64,000 bases of DNA, from positions 2,542,001-2,606,000 of the forward strand of contig NC_010175.1 of assembly GCF_000018865.1 (NCBI RefSeq), in the 5' to 3' direction. The stretch's first letter is position 1. The number at the start of each line of letters is the position of its first letter. Position numbers and translations under genes: made by a program. The DNA comes from Chloroflexus aurantiacus J-10-fl (GTDB lineage Bacteria; Chloroflexota; Chloroflexia; Chloroflexales; Chloroflexaceae). The notes under the pieces are model-generated. The model saw only the letters and a list, made by a program, of their open reading frames with translations, was not told the origin of the DNA and searched no databases. Positions 15,382-24,847 of this stretch are shown here, in pieces.

Positions 15382-17463
15382 ATGGTGTTGTTCTCGCGGC
15401 GAACTGTTCGCCTCTGGTTACTCTGTTTGCTCTGTATCATGATTATCACTGGCTGTGCATCACGGCCAGTTGTATTAACTGGAACAGTTACCGATGCCTA
15501 CACCGGTGCACCCGTTCCCAATGCTACGGTAGCGATTGGCGATCTGACCCTAACCACTGATGAACAGGGGCGTTTTCAAACCGAACGCTGGCGACCCGAA
15601 GACACGCTGGCATTACAGGCACCAGCGTATGAGCCGATAAGTCTACCCCTGGCCAGTCAACCCGGTGTGGGTGAGAGCGGTGTCTTTACAGTCACGATTA
15701 CAACAGCGCTTCGTCCCAACGTCCTTAGTGGTCGGGTAACCGATGCGTACACCGGCGCGCCGGTCAGTGGGGCCGAGGTGCTGTTGAATAATGACGATAC
15801 CCTGCGCACAACGACTGATGCCGATGGGCAGTACACGCTAGCCGGTGTGCCTGAGTCGTTTACCGTGACGGTACGCGCACCTGATTACGCTCCGGCGAGC
15901 GAGACAATTTCACGCGCGACCAGACTCGACGTCAGTGTGCGCCCGAACACGTTGCGCGGCCAGGTCACCAATGTGTATACCGGCGAACCCATAGCTGGTG
16001 CAACGGTGACACTGGCTGATGTGCGAACGACGACGGATGCCGAAGGGCGTTATCTGCTTCGTGATCTTCCTGCCGAACAGGGTGAGATCACTGTCGAAGC
16101 CGATGGTTTTGCAACAACGACACAACCGTTTACCCGCACGACAAGTCTCGACGTCACGCTTCGTCCCGATACGCTCATTGGACAGCTTATCGACGCTACT
16201 ACCGGTAAACCGGTGCCCAATGCGGCGATTATCGCCACCGAGACTCTGACCTCAACTGCCGTTGCATTTACTCGCATCAACGATAGTATCGAGGGTCGCT
16301 TCCGACTGCCCGACCTGCCTGAACGTGGTTTTGTGCAGGTACTGGCTCCGGGGTATGCCAAGCGGGTGATCCCGATTGAGCCTGGTAATATGCCGCAGCA
16401 GATTGAGCTGGAACCCTTCTACGTGCGGGGAATCTACATTACGGCAGCGGTGGCATCGGTGCCACGATTGGTTGATCGTTTTCTTGATCTGATTGATCGT
16501 ACCGAACTAAATGCGATAGTGATCGATATCAAGAGCGATCTGCGCGATGATCTGGGCATGGTCTACTATGACTCCCAGGTACCGCTGGTCCGTGAACTGG
16601 GATTGAGCACGCCAAGGGTCGATTTCCAATCCATCCTGGCTAAAGCGAAAGAGCGTGGCATCTACACGATTGCGCGCGTCCAGCTCTTTTCGCACGATAA
16701 TGCGTTATCTGATGCGCGCCCTGAATGGTCAATCCGCCTGCGCTCAACCGGTGAGGTGTATGCCGACTATCCAGGACCTGGGATTCGTTACGCCTATCTC
16801 GATCCGACCAATCAGAATGTCTGGGATTACAATATCGCGCTGGCAGTTGAAGCGGCTCAGATGGGGTTTGACGAGATCAATTTTGATTACATCCGCTTCC
16901 CGGACTGGTTCGGTACCAGAGAAGAGTTTCGCGATAAGCTGCTGTTCAGCGAACCAATCGATCCGGTCGGCAATCCAGGTCGCATGTACGATGTCATTAT
17001 CGAGTTCATGCAACGTGCCCACCACGCAGTAAATTCAGCCGGTGCCTTTATGTCAGTTGATGTCTTTGGGCGGGTAGTGAATGGCCCTTCGCTCACCATT
17101 GCGCAGGATATGGCACGGATGGGTGAGCATACCGATTACGTTTGCCCAATGCCTTATCCATCGCTGTGGTGGGGTGGACTGGAGAACATTGCGGTGCCGG
17201 TCAAATTTCCGTATGAAACGCTCCAGATTGCAGTACGGAATGGTGGCCGTCAGATGGCAGGCAGTTATGGACGGCAACGCCCATGGCTTCAGGATCACAC
17301 CGATCCCTGGTCGCCGGTAGTCGTCGAATACGGCCCGGCTGAAGTGCGTGCTCAGATTGACGCCACCGAAGAGCAACCGGAAGCTGCATCGGGTTGGCTA
17401 CTCTACGACTCGGCGAATATTTACAAAGGTGCCTTCAACGGCGCCGTGCGCCCAACACCATAG
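15382..17463 (+). CDS. Lipoprotein with four CarboxypepD-reg/CnaB-like domains and a DUF4015 glycoside-hydrolase-like domain
   Basis: The signal peptide ends in a lipobox (IITGC, Cys25), so the protein is anchored outside the membrane. Four beta-sandwich repeats follow, each starting (L/V)xGxVTDxYTGxPV and containing TTDxxGxY (about residues 30-345). The C-terminal ~340 residues match DUF4015, a TIM-barrel family related to glycoside hydrolases, with VRGIYITAAVAS, AIVIDIKSD and MGFDEINFDYIRFP as core strands and candidate acidic residues. Substrate unknown; a cell-surface polysaccharide is likely. AAAGGAG precedes the ATG. It probably forms an operon with the next exported protein (42-bp gap). 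Confidence 0.82.
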   Translation: MVLFSRRTVRLWLLCLLCIMIITGCASRPVVLTGTVTDAYTGAPVPNATVAIGDLTLTTDEQGRFQTERWRPEDTLALQAPAYEPISLPLASQPGVGESGVFTVTITTALRPNVLSGRVTDAYTGAPVSGAEVLLNNDDTLRTTTDADGQYTLAGVPESFTVTVRAPDYAPASETISRATRLDVSVRPNTLRGQVTNVYTGEPIAGATVTLADVRTTTDAEGRYLLRDLPAEQGEITVEADGFATTTQPFTRTTSLDVTLRPDTLIGQLIDATTGKPVPNAAIIATETLTSTAVAFTRINDSIEGRFRLPDLPERGFVQVLAPGYAKRVIPIEPGNMPQQIELEPFYVRGIYITAAVASVPRLVDRFLDLIDRTELNAIVIDIKSDLRDDLGMVYYDSQVPLVRELGLSTPRVDFQSILAKAKERGIYTIARVQLFSHDNALSDARPEWSIRLRSTGEVYADYPGPGIRYAYLDPTNQNVWDYNIALAVEAAQMGFDEINFDYIRFPDWFGTREEFRDKLLFSEPIDPVGNPGRMYDVIIEFMQRAHHAVNSAGAFMSVDVFGRVVNGPSLTIAQDMARMGEHTDYVCPMPYPSLWWGGLENIAVPVKFPYETLQIAVRNGGRQMAGSYGRQRPWLQDHTDPWSPVVVEYGPAEVRAQIDATEEQPEAASGWLLYDSANIYKGAFNGAVRPTP

Positions 17464-17505
17464 CAACGGAGGAGTCGTCGACGAGTTTGCAGCGGGGCAT
17501 TACTT

Positions 17506-19905
17506 ATGATCCGACACACAGGGCTGAGACTAAGCCTGCTCATCGCTCTGGCCGGCATGCTGGTATGGACGCTACCGGTCATTGCTCGCCCAGTCGCGCT
17601 GACGGCACAGGTGTCGAGCTGGCGCCTGAGCAGTGTGCGCGACTGGCAGGCCGGTGAGAGTCAAAATCTGCTGGTCGTGAACAACGCTGGTGGTGAATTA
17701 CGCCTGGCAGCCGAGGCAAACGAGGGCAGTTTTCTCTCGGCGCCGTTTGAAACAGCGTTTGCAACCAACGCTGTCGGTGCTGTCTGGCGTGCCGATCTGG
17801 TTACCGGCACCGCTGTACGGTTGGAACTGCGTGCACGCACAACGCCACCTGCGAATGGCGATGAGGGCTGGGGGCCATGGCAACCGCTCGTCGTGGCCGA
17901 TGAACCACCTGCTGCCGATCCAGATGCGTTTACGACTGCGGCTCCGCTGGTACTGCCAGACGATACCCGCTATCTGCAATTACGTGCGACCTTTACCAGC
18001 GAGGTACCACGCGCTTCTGCAGTGCTCAATGAGGTGACGATCACCTACCTGGCAACCCAGATTTCGCCACCGGTCTTCGCCGCCGGTTTACCACAACGGC
18101 CAATTCTGTTTGGGAAGCCCGTCTTGACACCGCGCCCGCTGCACATCGCTCGTACCGATTGGGCCGAACCGGCAGCGGCCCGACCTGATCGTCGTGATCC
18201 GCGAGGGGTCGTCATCCATCAACTGGCTGTCGATATTCCGCCATCAGCGACTCTGTCATATCTCCGTGCGTTGCTTATCTATCAGACCAGCGTGCTCGAC
18301 TGGGACGATCTGATATATCACTACATTATTGACAACGAAGGGAATCTCTTTGAAGGCCGGCTGGGAGGGCCAACCTCGCTGGTGCGCCAGGTTGCCGGTA
18401 GTGAGGCGGATGTGCATGTTGCGCTACTCACGCCTGCCGATCAGGCACCTTCAGCCGCTGCCCAATCTCGACTCGTCGCCTTGCTGGCATGGCTCACCCA
18501 GACGTATGCCATCGCTCCTACTGATCTGCAACCGACCGCAACTGACGGGATATTACGCCCCGCCATCGCCGGTCATTTCGAGGTCAGTGCTACGGCGGTT
18601 GATCCGTACCCGCCAACGCGCGAACTTTTGCCATTATTGCGTACACAGGTTGACAGATCAACAGTTCGTGCACGCTGGTACTTCGCTGAAGGTAATACCG
18701 CAGGTTACAGTCAGCGGCTGAGTATGTACAATCCCGCACCACGTCCGGCTACAGCACGGGTGACACTCTTCCCCCCAACCGGGCAACCGATCATCCGTGA
18801 AATCCAGGTACCTGGTGGTGGTCGAGCTGACGTGAATGTGAATGAGATTGCTCCGAACGCAAGTGCGCTGCCGGCAATTGTTGAAGCCAACGAAGCGATT
18901 CTGGCCGAGCGCTCTATGGCTCTCACAACCGACATAGATAGCGGGCCTGGTATTGACCGCCTATCGCGGGTCTGGTATTTCGCCGAAGGGAGTACAACCA
19001 ACCAGACCCAAACTTATCTCATCATCTTTAATCCGCAACCCAACGACACCAGAGCGCAGATCACGTATATGCGCCGCGATGGAACCGTCTTCGAGCAAGA
19101 GGTGCAGATCGGCGCCCAGAATCGTCTGGTGGTCGCGGTACACGATATAACGCTCCCCGATGGCTCTCGCCCGCTCGCCGATGCGAGTTTTGGGATGCGG
19201 GTCATTGCCGACCAGCCGGTTGCGGTTGAGCGCACAATGCGTTTTGGCCCGAATGGAAGCGGTTTGCATACCGGTCGAGGTATCGATACGCTCTCGCGGC
19301 GCTGGCTGTTTGCCGAGGGTACTACCGAAGGCGAGTTTCGCACCCAGTTTTTGGTGCTGAATCCGAACAATCAGCCGGCCAATGTCGAAGCAATCTTCCG
19401 TGGCCCGGATGGGATTGCGGCTACTCGCCGTTATGCAATTCCTCCACGGGCACAACTGGCAATTGATGTCAACGAAGTTGTTCCTGATCTTGGCTTCGCC
19501 ACCGAAGTCATTGCGGATCGTCCCGTTGCGGTGGAGCGAGCAATGTACTTTGCCGGTGGTGCGGTCGGTACCATTGGCACCGGTGCCCAGTCTCCGGCGT
19601 ACCGCTGGGTATTTATCGATGGCCGTACCAGTGATGCCAGCTACTATCTGTGTCTGTCAAATGTTAGCCCATTGTCCACCATTGCCACCATTGAGGTCAT
19701 TTTTGGCGATGGAACAAAGACCAGCCTGAGTGTGCGTATTCCGGCGGGTGCCCGTTACACACTGGCGCTCCAGGAGGCATTCCCCGATGAAACGGCTGTG
19801 GCTGCCATTGTGCGCAGTAATCAGCCCATCGTGGCCGAACGCTCGATCTATCCCGGCAATGGTGTTCGTGGCGGTAGTACCTCGCCTGGTATTCCACTGC
19901 CGTAG
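17506..19905 (+). CDS. Exported protein with PGRP/amidase-like domain and four WYFAEG repeats
   Basis: This 799-aa secreted protein has an N-terminal signal (LSLLIALAGMLVWTLPVIARP). Residues about 205-385 resemble a peptidoglycan-recognition/N-acetylmuramoyl-L-alanine amidase domain (TDWAEPAAA, VVIHQLAVD, YHYIIDNEGNLFEGRLGG). The second half of the usual HHT zinc motif is changed and the distal His/Cys ligand is not evident, so it may bind rather than cut. The C-terminal half holds four repeats of about 105 residues, each opening with a W(Y/L/V)F(A/I)(E/D)G(N/S/T/R)T motif. Likely a cell-wall or sheath component acting with the upstream lipoprotein. Confidence 0.75.
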   Translation: MIRHTGLRLSLLIALAGMLVWTLPVIARPVALTAQVSSWRLSSVRDWQAGESQNLLVVNNAGGELRLAAEANEGSFLSAPFETAFATNAVGAVWRADLVTGTAVRLELRARTTPPANGDEGWGPWQPLVVADEPPAADPDAFTTAAPLVLPDDTRYLQLRATFTSEVPRASAVLNEVTITYLATQISPPVFAAGLPQRPILFGKPVLTPRPLHIARTDWAEPAAARPDRRDPRGVVIHQLAVDIPPSATLSYLRALLIYQTSVLDWDDLIYHYIIDNEGNLFEGRLGGPTSLVRQVAGSEADVHVALLTPADQAPSAAAQSRLVALLAWLTQTYAIAPTDLQPTATDGILRPAIAGHFEVSATAVDPYPPTRELLPLLRTQVDRSTVRARWYFAEGNTAGYSQRLSMYNPAPRPATARVTLFPPTGQPIIREIQVPGGGRADVNVNEIAPNASALPAIVEANEAILAERSMALTTDIDSGPGIDRLSRVWYFAEGSTTNQTQTYLIIFNPQPNDTRAQITYMRRDGTVFEQEVQIGAQNRLVVAVHDITLPDGSRPLADASFGMRVIADQPVAVERTMRFGPNGSGLHTGRGIDTLSRRWLFAEGTTEGEFRTQFLVLNPNNQPANVEAIFRGPDGIAATRRYAIPPRAQLAIDVNEVVPDLGFATEVIADRPVAVERAMYFAGGAVGTIGTGAQSPAYRWVFIDGRTSDASYYLCLSNVSPLSTIATIEVIFGDGTKTSLSVRIPAGARYTLALQEAFPDETAVAAIVRSNQPIVAERSIYPGNGVRGGSTSPGIPLP

Positions 19906-19937
19906 GCGGGCAGAGGTTGTTAGCGTCTGTGGTTGCT

Positions 19938-19995
19938 ATGAATGTTGCAGTCTGAACACCATACCTGTGGAGTGTGCCTGGACTGCAACATTCAT
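19938..19995 (+). repeat. Long perfect hairpin (15-bp stem, 28-nt loop)
   Basis: ATGAATGTTGCAGTC (19938-19952) is exactly complementary to GACTGCAACATTCAT (19981-19995). It lies 33 bp after the stop of the exported-protein gene. It may terminate transcription, but no T-tract follows and the loop is long. Confidence 0.6.
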
Positions 19996-20097
19996 GGTAT
20001 TCTCATAACCAGCAGTGTTCCTGCTCTTACCCGTTCTCTTCCCCTATTCCCACTCAGCTCGAACCAGTTGCCGCACCCTTCCCGCGCCGCGTGATCG

Positions 20098-20106
20098 TGG
20101 TATACT
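20098..20106 (+). promoter_or_regulatory. Extended -10 promoter for the MoxR operon
   Basis: TGG-TATACT (hexamer 20101-20106) in the string CGTGGTATACTG, with no good -35; the GTG start is at 20148. Same type as the sites at 1073 and 23525. Confidence 0.5.
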
Positions 20107-20147
20107 GCTTTTGCATCCGACAAATAGTCATCTGAATTGAGGTACCT

Positions 20148-21122
20148 GTGGAAGAGGTTCAGCGTATTGCTGCACGTATTGTCAATAATGTCGAACAAGT
20201 CATCGTTGGAAAACGGCGGATCGTTGAGCTGGTACTGGTTGCGTTGCTCTGCCGTGGTCACGTCTTAATCGAGGATGTTCCCGGTACCGGCAAGACCATG
20301 CTGGCGAAGAGCATCGCACGCTCGATTGGTTCGAGCTTCAAACGCATTCAATGCACGCCCGATCTGCTACCGGGTGATGTTACCGGTGTTTCGATCTTCA
20401 ATCAGCAGACCCGCGAGTTTGAATTTCGGCCTGGGCCGATTATGGCGCAGATTGTGCTGGCCGATGAGATAAACCGGGCAACACCGAAGACGCAGTCGGC
20501 GTTGCTTGAGGCGATGGAGGAGCGCCAGATCACGGTTGATGGCGTGACACACGCTCTGCCGCAGCCGTTCATCGTGCTGGCTACCCAAAACCCAATCGAG
20601 TACGAGGGCACGTTTCCTCTCCCGGAAGCCCAACTCGACCGCTTTCTGTTACGAGTGCATTTGGGGTATGCCGACCGACTCGATGAGATCGCGATTCTGA
20701 AGCGGCAACGTGAAGGCCATCCGCTCGAAACGTTGCCAACAGTGGTTGATATGAACGATCTTTTGCATCTGCAAGAGGTGATCAAACAGGTTCATGTGGA
20801 TGACCTGATTGTTGAGTATATCGTGGCGCTGACCACTGCAACCCGCGATCACGGTGATGTGTACCTCGGTGCCAGTACCCGTGGTGCGCTTGCCCTCTAT
20901 CGCGCTGCGCAGGCCTGGGCCGCGCTCAACGGACGGGATTTTGTGACCCCTGATGATGTGAAGGTCCTGGCCCAACCGGTGCTCAGCCATCGTTTGATTG
21001 TCAGTCCGGCGGCACGAGTACGCAATGTGACGGCGCAGACGATTATTGATGAGGTCCTGGCGGCGGTACCGGTGCCGGGGGCGCGGGCCGGTCGGCGCTT
21101 TGAACGGATGGCTGCCGGTTGA
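20148..21122 (+). CDS. MoxR-family AAA+ ATPase
   Basis: This 324-aa protein has Walker A in [12 protein letters not shown] (residues 44-55), Walker B in [22 protein letters not shown] and the sensor motif [22 protein letters not shown], all diagnostic of MoxR. The lid domain is C-terminal. MoxR ATPases are chaperones that assemble or activate partner complexes, usually with DUF58 and VWA proteins, but here the downstream genes are a 69-aa unknown and a sigma-like fusion instead. GTG start; it is the first gene of a three-gene operon. Confidence 0.92.
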   Translation: MEEVQRIAARIVNNVEQVIVGKRRIVELVLVALLCRGHVLIEDVPGTGKTMLAKSIARSIGSSFKRIQCTPDLLPGDVTGVSIFNQQTREFEFRPGPIMAQIVLADEINRATPKTQSALLEAMEERQITVDGVTHALPQPFIVLATQNPIEYEGTFPLPEAQLDRFLLRVHLGYADRLDEIAILKRQREGHPLETLPTVVDMNDLLHLQEVIKQVHVDDLIVEYIVALTTATRDHGDVYLGASTRGALALYRAAQAWAALNGRDFVTPDDVKVLAQPVLSHRLIVSPAARVRNVTAQTIIDEVLAAVPVPGARAGRRFERMAAG

Positions 21123-21148
21123 GTCACCGGCAATGAGGGGGTCTGGCA

Positions 21149-21358
21149 ATGGACGATCAGAAAGAAGGTGCCGTGCAGGCCGGTCGGCGTGCTGCGTTGC
21201 ACCTTGCTCTCCAGCGCATTGTGTTGTTGCGTGAAACCGGCCCCAAGAGTGCAGCGTGGCAACGGGCACGGATGAGAACGATGTGGCGATTACAACAACA
21301 ACTGGCCGCCGACGATGAGGCGGCGACACAATCAACGCGGATTGAAGATGATCACTGA
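21149..21358 (+). CDS. Small basic protein of unknown function (69 aa)
   Basis: A 69-residue charged, Arg/Ala/Gln-rich, probably helical protein (LHLALQRIVLLRETGPKSAA, RTMWRLQQQLAADDEAA). It has a GAGGGGG ribosome site before its ATG, lies 26 bp after moxR and overlaps the next gene by 11 bp, which supports a genuine middle cistron. I recognise no family. It may be an adaptor between MoxR and the sigma-like membrane protein, but this is inference. Confidence 0.6.
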   Translation: MDDQKEGAVQAGRRAALHLALQRIVLLRETGPKSAAWQRARMRTMWRLQQQLAADDEAATQSTRIEDDH

Positions 21359-23357
21359 ACTGGCGCACTGGTTGGTCAATACCGGTGATCTGCTATACGG
21401 TTGGGCACTGGCATTGACCCCCGATGAACGAACGGCCCGCCGCCTGCTTCAGCGGTGGTTGCAATCAGTACGTAGCGATCCACCCGCGGTCTGGCGTGAT
21501 GATGACCTGCTGGCCCGGCTCTACCAGGTTGCGGGAGCCAGTTTTGCTGACCAGCCGCTGCGGCGATTGCCGGCCCCGCCAGGAGCACCGCTCCTTGGCC
21601 CCTTACGGGCCTTACCCCTCGACCAGCGGGTAGCAGTGCTGGCATATAGTTTGCCCGGCGTTGATCAGGGTCGGCTTGCTGCCATTCTGGGGATACCGTC
21701 CGATAGCGCAATGACAACCCTTGTTCAGGCGATGCAGGCATTGGCACCAGCGCTTGGGCATACCCTCCCCTCTGAAGAGAGCAGTCGGGAGTGTTCGCTG
21801 ATCCGCCAGGCGCTCATTGATCCAACCCAACATCTCCGTATCTTCGAGACGATCCGCCGGCACTTAACTGCCTGCACCCCCTGCCGACAGTTCGAGCGTG
21901 AATGGCAGGCGGTTAGTCGGGCGTTGATGTCGGCGATCCGTCATTATCGCAATACCACTGCATTACCTGATAGTGTTCGTGCCCAACTGTTGAAAACGGC
22001 ACAGACACCGCAACATCGGCTTGCCCGCCTGTTACCGCTTTTGCAACTGGTAGCACTCATCAGTATTGTTGCCGTACTCGTTTTACCGGGACTGATCCGC
22101 AATCCCTTTACAGTGGTGACGACGAGTGCCGCCGAACCTGCACTGAGTGCCGCTGCCCTGATTGAACGGGCACTGGCGCACGGTGGTATTCCCGAACCAG
22201 AAGGCCCCCCCGTCTGGCAGGCCCGGTATCAGACCCTGTGGTATTTCAACAATCGCACCATTGCCCCGCTCTTTGCTGAAATCTGGCATGACCGCGATAA
22301 TCCTGCCCGTCACCGCTTGCAACTGCGCCACGTCGAAGGTGGTGCGCCTTACGAATTTCAGCTCGGTGATGGGAGCCGGCGCTTCTACTATGCGCTCGAT
22401 GGCGCTTATGCACCGACGTTATACGGTGATCTGCCGGTACGGGCCAATCCCAACGAGCCGGAGCTGGTGATGAGTGTGTTAACGCCTGAACAGCAAGAGG
22501 CGGCCTATCGTGCCCGTCTCACCACCGGGCCATGGGCTATCGTGCCGGCATACCTGCGTCAGGCGTCGACTGCCCCCGATCTGCGGTTGTTAGGCCAGCA
22601 ACGCATCGGCGAGCGCCTGGCTTCCATCGTCAGTTTTCGCGGCATCAGTCCACTCGATCTGCCGGCAGAATCTGCCGAGTCGGTGCTGGTTTTGATGGCG
22701 ATTAGCGAACAAGACGGGCATGTGCTGAGTATTACCGAGCTGGTCGGTCCGCCCGGTGGCACTCAGACCAGCCGCGTGGTCTGGCGCCTGGTTGCGTTTA
22801 ACTGGCTGGTGACCGGTGAGCAGATTCGCGATGCGTTCACGTTCGAGCGGGCCTGGAATGGCAGAGCAGAAACTGAGGGCTTAGCAATTCAACCAATCGC
22901 CGATCCGGCATGGCCACTGGTGCGCGAGAATAATGTGATCGATGTTGGGGCAACGAACCTTCAGCGTCTTCCCGAAACGTTCGTACTGCCGGCGGCGATA
23001 CCTGCCGGGATCGAACGTGAGCTACTGGTGCGGTTTCGTGGCTCGACCATCAACGGCGTGCTGTACACCGGTGATGGCCGTCGGTTGATCCTGACCTACG
23101 ACCGCTTGCCGGGCCTCGATACGACCATTCCGGTTGAGGTGATCGGCCCCTGGCGGGTACGGATCGAACCGGTGCGTGGCCAACGTTATCGGGTAGCGAT
23201 TGAGACAAATAATTCCCGACGTAATGCCGGGGTACGGCTTGCACTGGATGCGTCCGGTTTTACTATTGATGAGTTACGCACGCTGATTGGCTCGCTGCAA
23301 CGGATTGACCGACTCGATGTGATCACTCGTCAATCACGCTCTGGTCAGTCGCGGTAA
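21348..23357 (+). CDS. Fusion: degenerate ECF-sigma-like region, anti-sigma zinc finger, TM helix and exterior domain
   Basis: The 669-aa protein starts MITELAHWLV at 21348. Residues 1-135 resemble an ECF sigma factor, the clearest part being a region-4-like helix-turn-helix (LRALPLDQRVAVLAYSLPGVDQGRLAAILGIPSD, 87-120). A zinc-binding anti-sigma motif HLTACTPC (H172, C176, C179; HX3CX2C) follows. One transmembrane helix spans about 229-250, with a ~420-residue exterior part rich in beta strands. Anti-sigma factors normally bind a separate sigma; here both parts are in one chain. It may be a membrane-tethered regulator, or the sigma-like part may be a decoy. Last gene of the MoxR operon. Confidence 0.7.
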   Translation: MITELAHWLVNTGDLLYGWALALTPDERTARRLLQRWLQSVRSDPPAVWRDDDLLARLYQVAGASFADQPLRRLPAPPGAPLLGPLRALPLDQRVAVLAYSLPGVDQGRLAAILGIPSDSAMTTLVQAMQALAPALGHTLPSEESSRECSLIRQALIDPTQHLRIFETIRRHLTACTPCRQFEREWQAVSRALMSAIRHYRNTTALPDSVRAQLLKTAQTPQHRLARLLPLLQLVALISIVAVLVLPGLIRNPFTVVTTSAAEPALSAAALIERALAHGGIPEPEGPPVWQARYQTLWYFNNRTIAPLFAEIWHDRDNPARHRLQLRHVEGGAPYEFQLGDGSRRFYYALDGAYAPTLYGDLPVRANPNEPELVMSVLTPEQQEAAYRARLTTGPWAIVPAYLRQASTAPDLRLLGQQRIGERLASIVSFRGISPLDLPAESAESVLVLMAISEQDGHVLSITELVGPPGGTQTSRVVWRLVAFNWLVTGEQIRDAFTFERAWNGRAETEGLAIQPIADPAWPLVRENNVIDVGATNLQRLPETFVLPAAIPAGIERELLVRFRGSTINGVLYTGDGRRLILTYDRLPGLDTTIPVEVIGPWRVRIEPVRGQRYRVAIETNNSRRNAGVRLALDASGFTIDELRTLIGSLQRIDRLDVITRQSRSGQSR

Positions 23358-23521
23358 TGATGCCCTGACAATTGAACGTATCTCGTCGCTTCGACAGTGA
23401 AGGGACGCACCCTGTGGAGTGAGCGCAGCCTTTGCACCCTATGGTACGCCGACCGGTCTCGTTGGGGTGAGAGGCCATCCAGCAGAAGGTGCCGGGCAAT
23501 ACTCGCCGTCATCCGAACTCG

Positions 23522-23530
23522 TGGTATACT
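23522..23530 (+). promoter_or_regulatory. Extended -10 promoter for the photolyase pair
   Basis: TGG-TATACT (hexamer 23525-23530) lies 27 bp before the ATG at 23557, so the leader is only about 20 nt. The -35 is weak. Confidence 0.5.
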
Positions 23531-23556
23531 CGATAAGAGCAGTTGAGCTGAAACCA

Positions 23557-24377
23557 ATGCAACTCCGTACCGATCTGACAACCCGTGAAGAGCAGGCCGC
23601 TTATCTGGCGGAAGCGCTGGCCGGCCTTTTTCAAGGTCCGGCCCAACCGTCGCCGATTCGTGGCGGGCGGCGGGCAGCACTCCGTCGGCTGCGCGCATTT
23701 AACGTTCACCACTATGCCCGTACTCGCAATGATGTGGTGCAACGCGGCGTTTCCATGCTCTCGCCATACCTGCGCCACGGGATGCTAAGCCTGGCCGAAG
23801 TGCGCGATTCGATATTGGGCCGGTTTGGTATCACTCCAGACACCGAAAAATTTGTCAATGAGCTGGCCTGGCGGGCATTCTGGCAGCTTGTGTATGCCCA
23901 TCTCGGCGACCGGATTCACCACGATACGATATTGAGCCGGCAAAACACAAAGCTCGTGTGCCTCGGCGTCGTCTACCACCAGACGTGACTGCGGCGACCA
24001 CCGGTCTGGTCTGCATCGATGAATCGCTCCGCGAGCTGTACACGGTCGGTTATATGCACAACCACGCCCGCATGTGGGTTGCGGCGTATCTCATTCACTG
24101 GTTAGGGGTTGACTGGCGTGAGGGTGCCGATCTCTTCTACCGTCATCTGCTCGACGGAGATCCGGCCTCGAATAGCCTGTCGTGGCAATGGGTGAACAGC
24201 ACGTTCAGCCATAAGCCTTACATCTTCAACCGGCAGAATGTCGAACGGTTTAGCGCCGGCACCTTCTGCGCTCGCTGCCCGCTGGCAAAGGTGGGCTGTC
24301 CATTTGATGACAGTTATGAAAACCTGGCCTGGCGTCTGTTCGGGGTGACACTGGCCGAACTGGAGGGAAGGCGATGA
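23557..24377 (+). pseudogene. FAD-binding (C-terminal) domain of a photolyase/cryptochrome, broken by a frameshift
   Basis: Two frames together give the FAD domain of a DNA photolyase. Frame 1 (23557-23988) runs RRAALRRLRAFNVHHYARTRND, SYLRHG-type helices and FVNELAWRAFWQLVYAHLGDRIHHD. The continuation DIEPAKHKARV, GLVCIDESLRELYTVGYMHNHARMWVAAYLIHW and SLSWQWVNSTFSHKPYIFN is in another frame (through 24377). The switch is at about 23926: codons GAT, then AC, then GAT ATT GAG, i.e. two extra bases or one lost base. The C-terminal part adds a cysteine-containing stretch (FCARCPLAKVGCPF). If the shift is real the protein is truncated; if it is a sequencing error, the gene is intact at about 273 aa. 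The following gene overlaps its stop as ATGA. Confidence 0.75.
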
Positions 24378-24844
24378 GCGGCGGGATTGTCTGGCTTCAC
24401 GGCGATAGCCTCAGCCCAACCGATCCGGCGCTGGTCGCCAACCCAACGGCGCCGGCGGTGTTTGTGTTCGATGAACCGTTTCTGGCGACGGCGCAACTGA
24501 GCTTCAAGCGGCTCTTTTTTCTGTACGAATGTGCGTTAGAGGCGATTGCCGGACGGGTCGGCAGTATCCGGCGCGGGGTTGTGGTTGACGAAGTACGCGC
24601 CTTTGCGGCTGAACACCAGGCGCTGACGGTGCATGTCACGGCCAGCGTTGCGCCGCGGTTTCGTGAGTATGTGGCTGCGTTGCGGGCCGGCGGGTTACAG
24701 GTTATGATCTACGAGCCACCGGCATTCGTGATGTGGCGTGGCGAACCACCACGCCGGTTCAGTGCCTTCTGGCGACGGGTGGCAGCCGAGGCACTTCAGG
24801 CGGGGAACTCAGCACCATCATTGCCGGCCACAGAGGAAGAGTGA
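24374..24844 (+). CDS. Photolyase N-terminal alpha/beta (antenna) domain as a separate protein
   Basis: This 156-aa protein resembles the N-terminal Rossmann-like DNA_photolyase domain: IVWLHGDSLSPTDPAL at the start, VFVFDEPFLATAQLSFKRLFFLYECALEAI, and a later HVTASVAPRFREYVAALRAGGLQVMIYEPP. In ordinary photolyases this domain precedes the FAD domain in one chain. Here it is a separate cistron placed after the FAD domain and coupled through ATGA at 24374. The two products may assemble into one light-dependent repair or sensing protein. Confidence 0.72.
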   Translation: MSGGIVWLHGDSLSPTDPALVANPTAPAVFVFDEPFLATAQLSFKRLFFLYECALEAIAGRVGSIRRGVVVDEVRAFAAEHQALTVHVTASVAPRFREYVAALRAGGLQVMIYEPPAFVMWRGEPPRRFSAFWRRVAAEALQAGNSAPSLPATEEE

Positions 24845-24847
24845 ACC

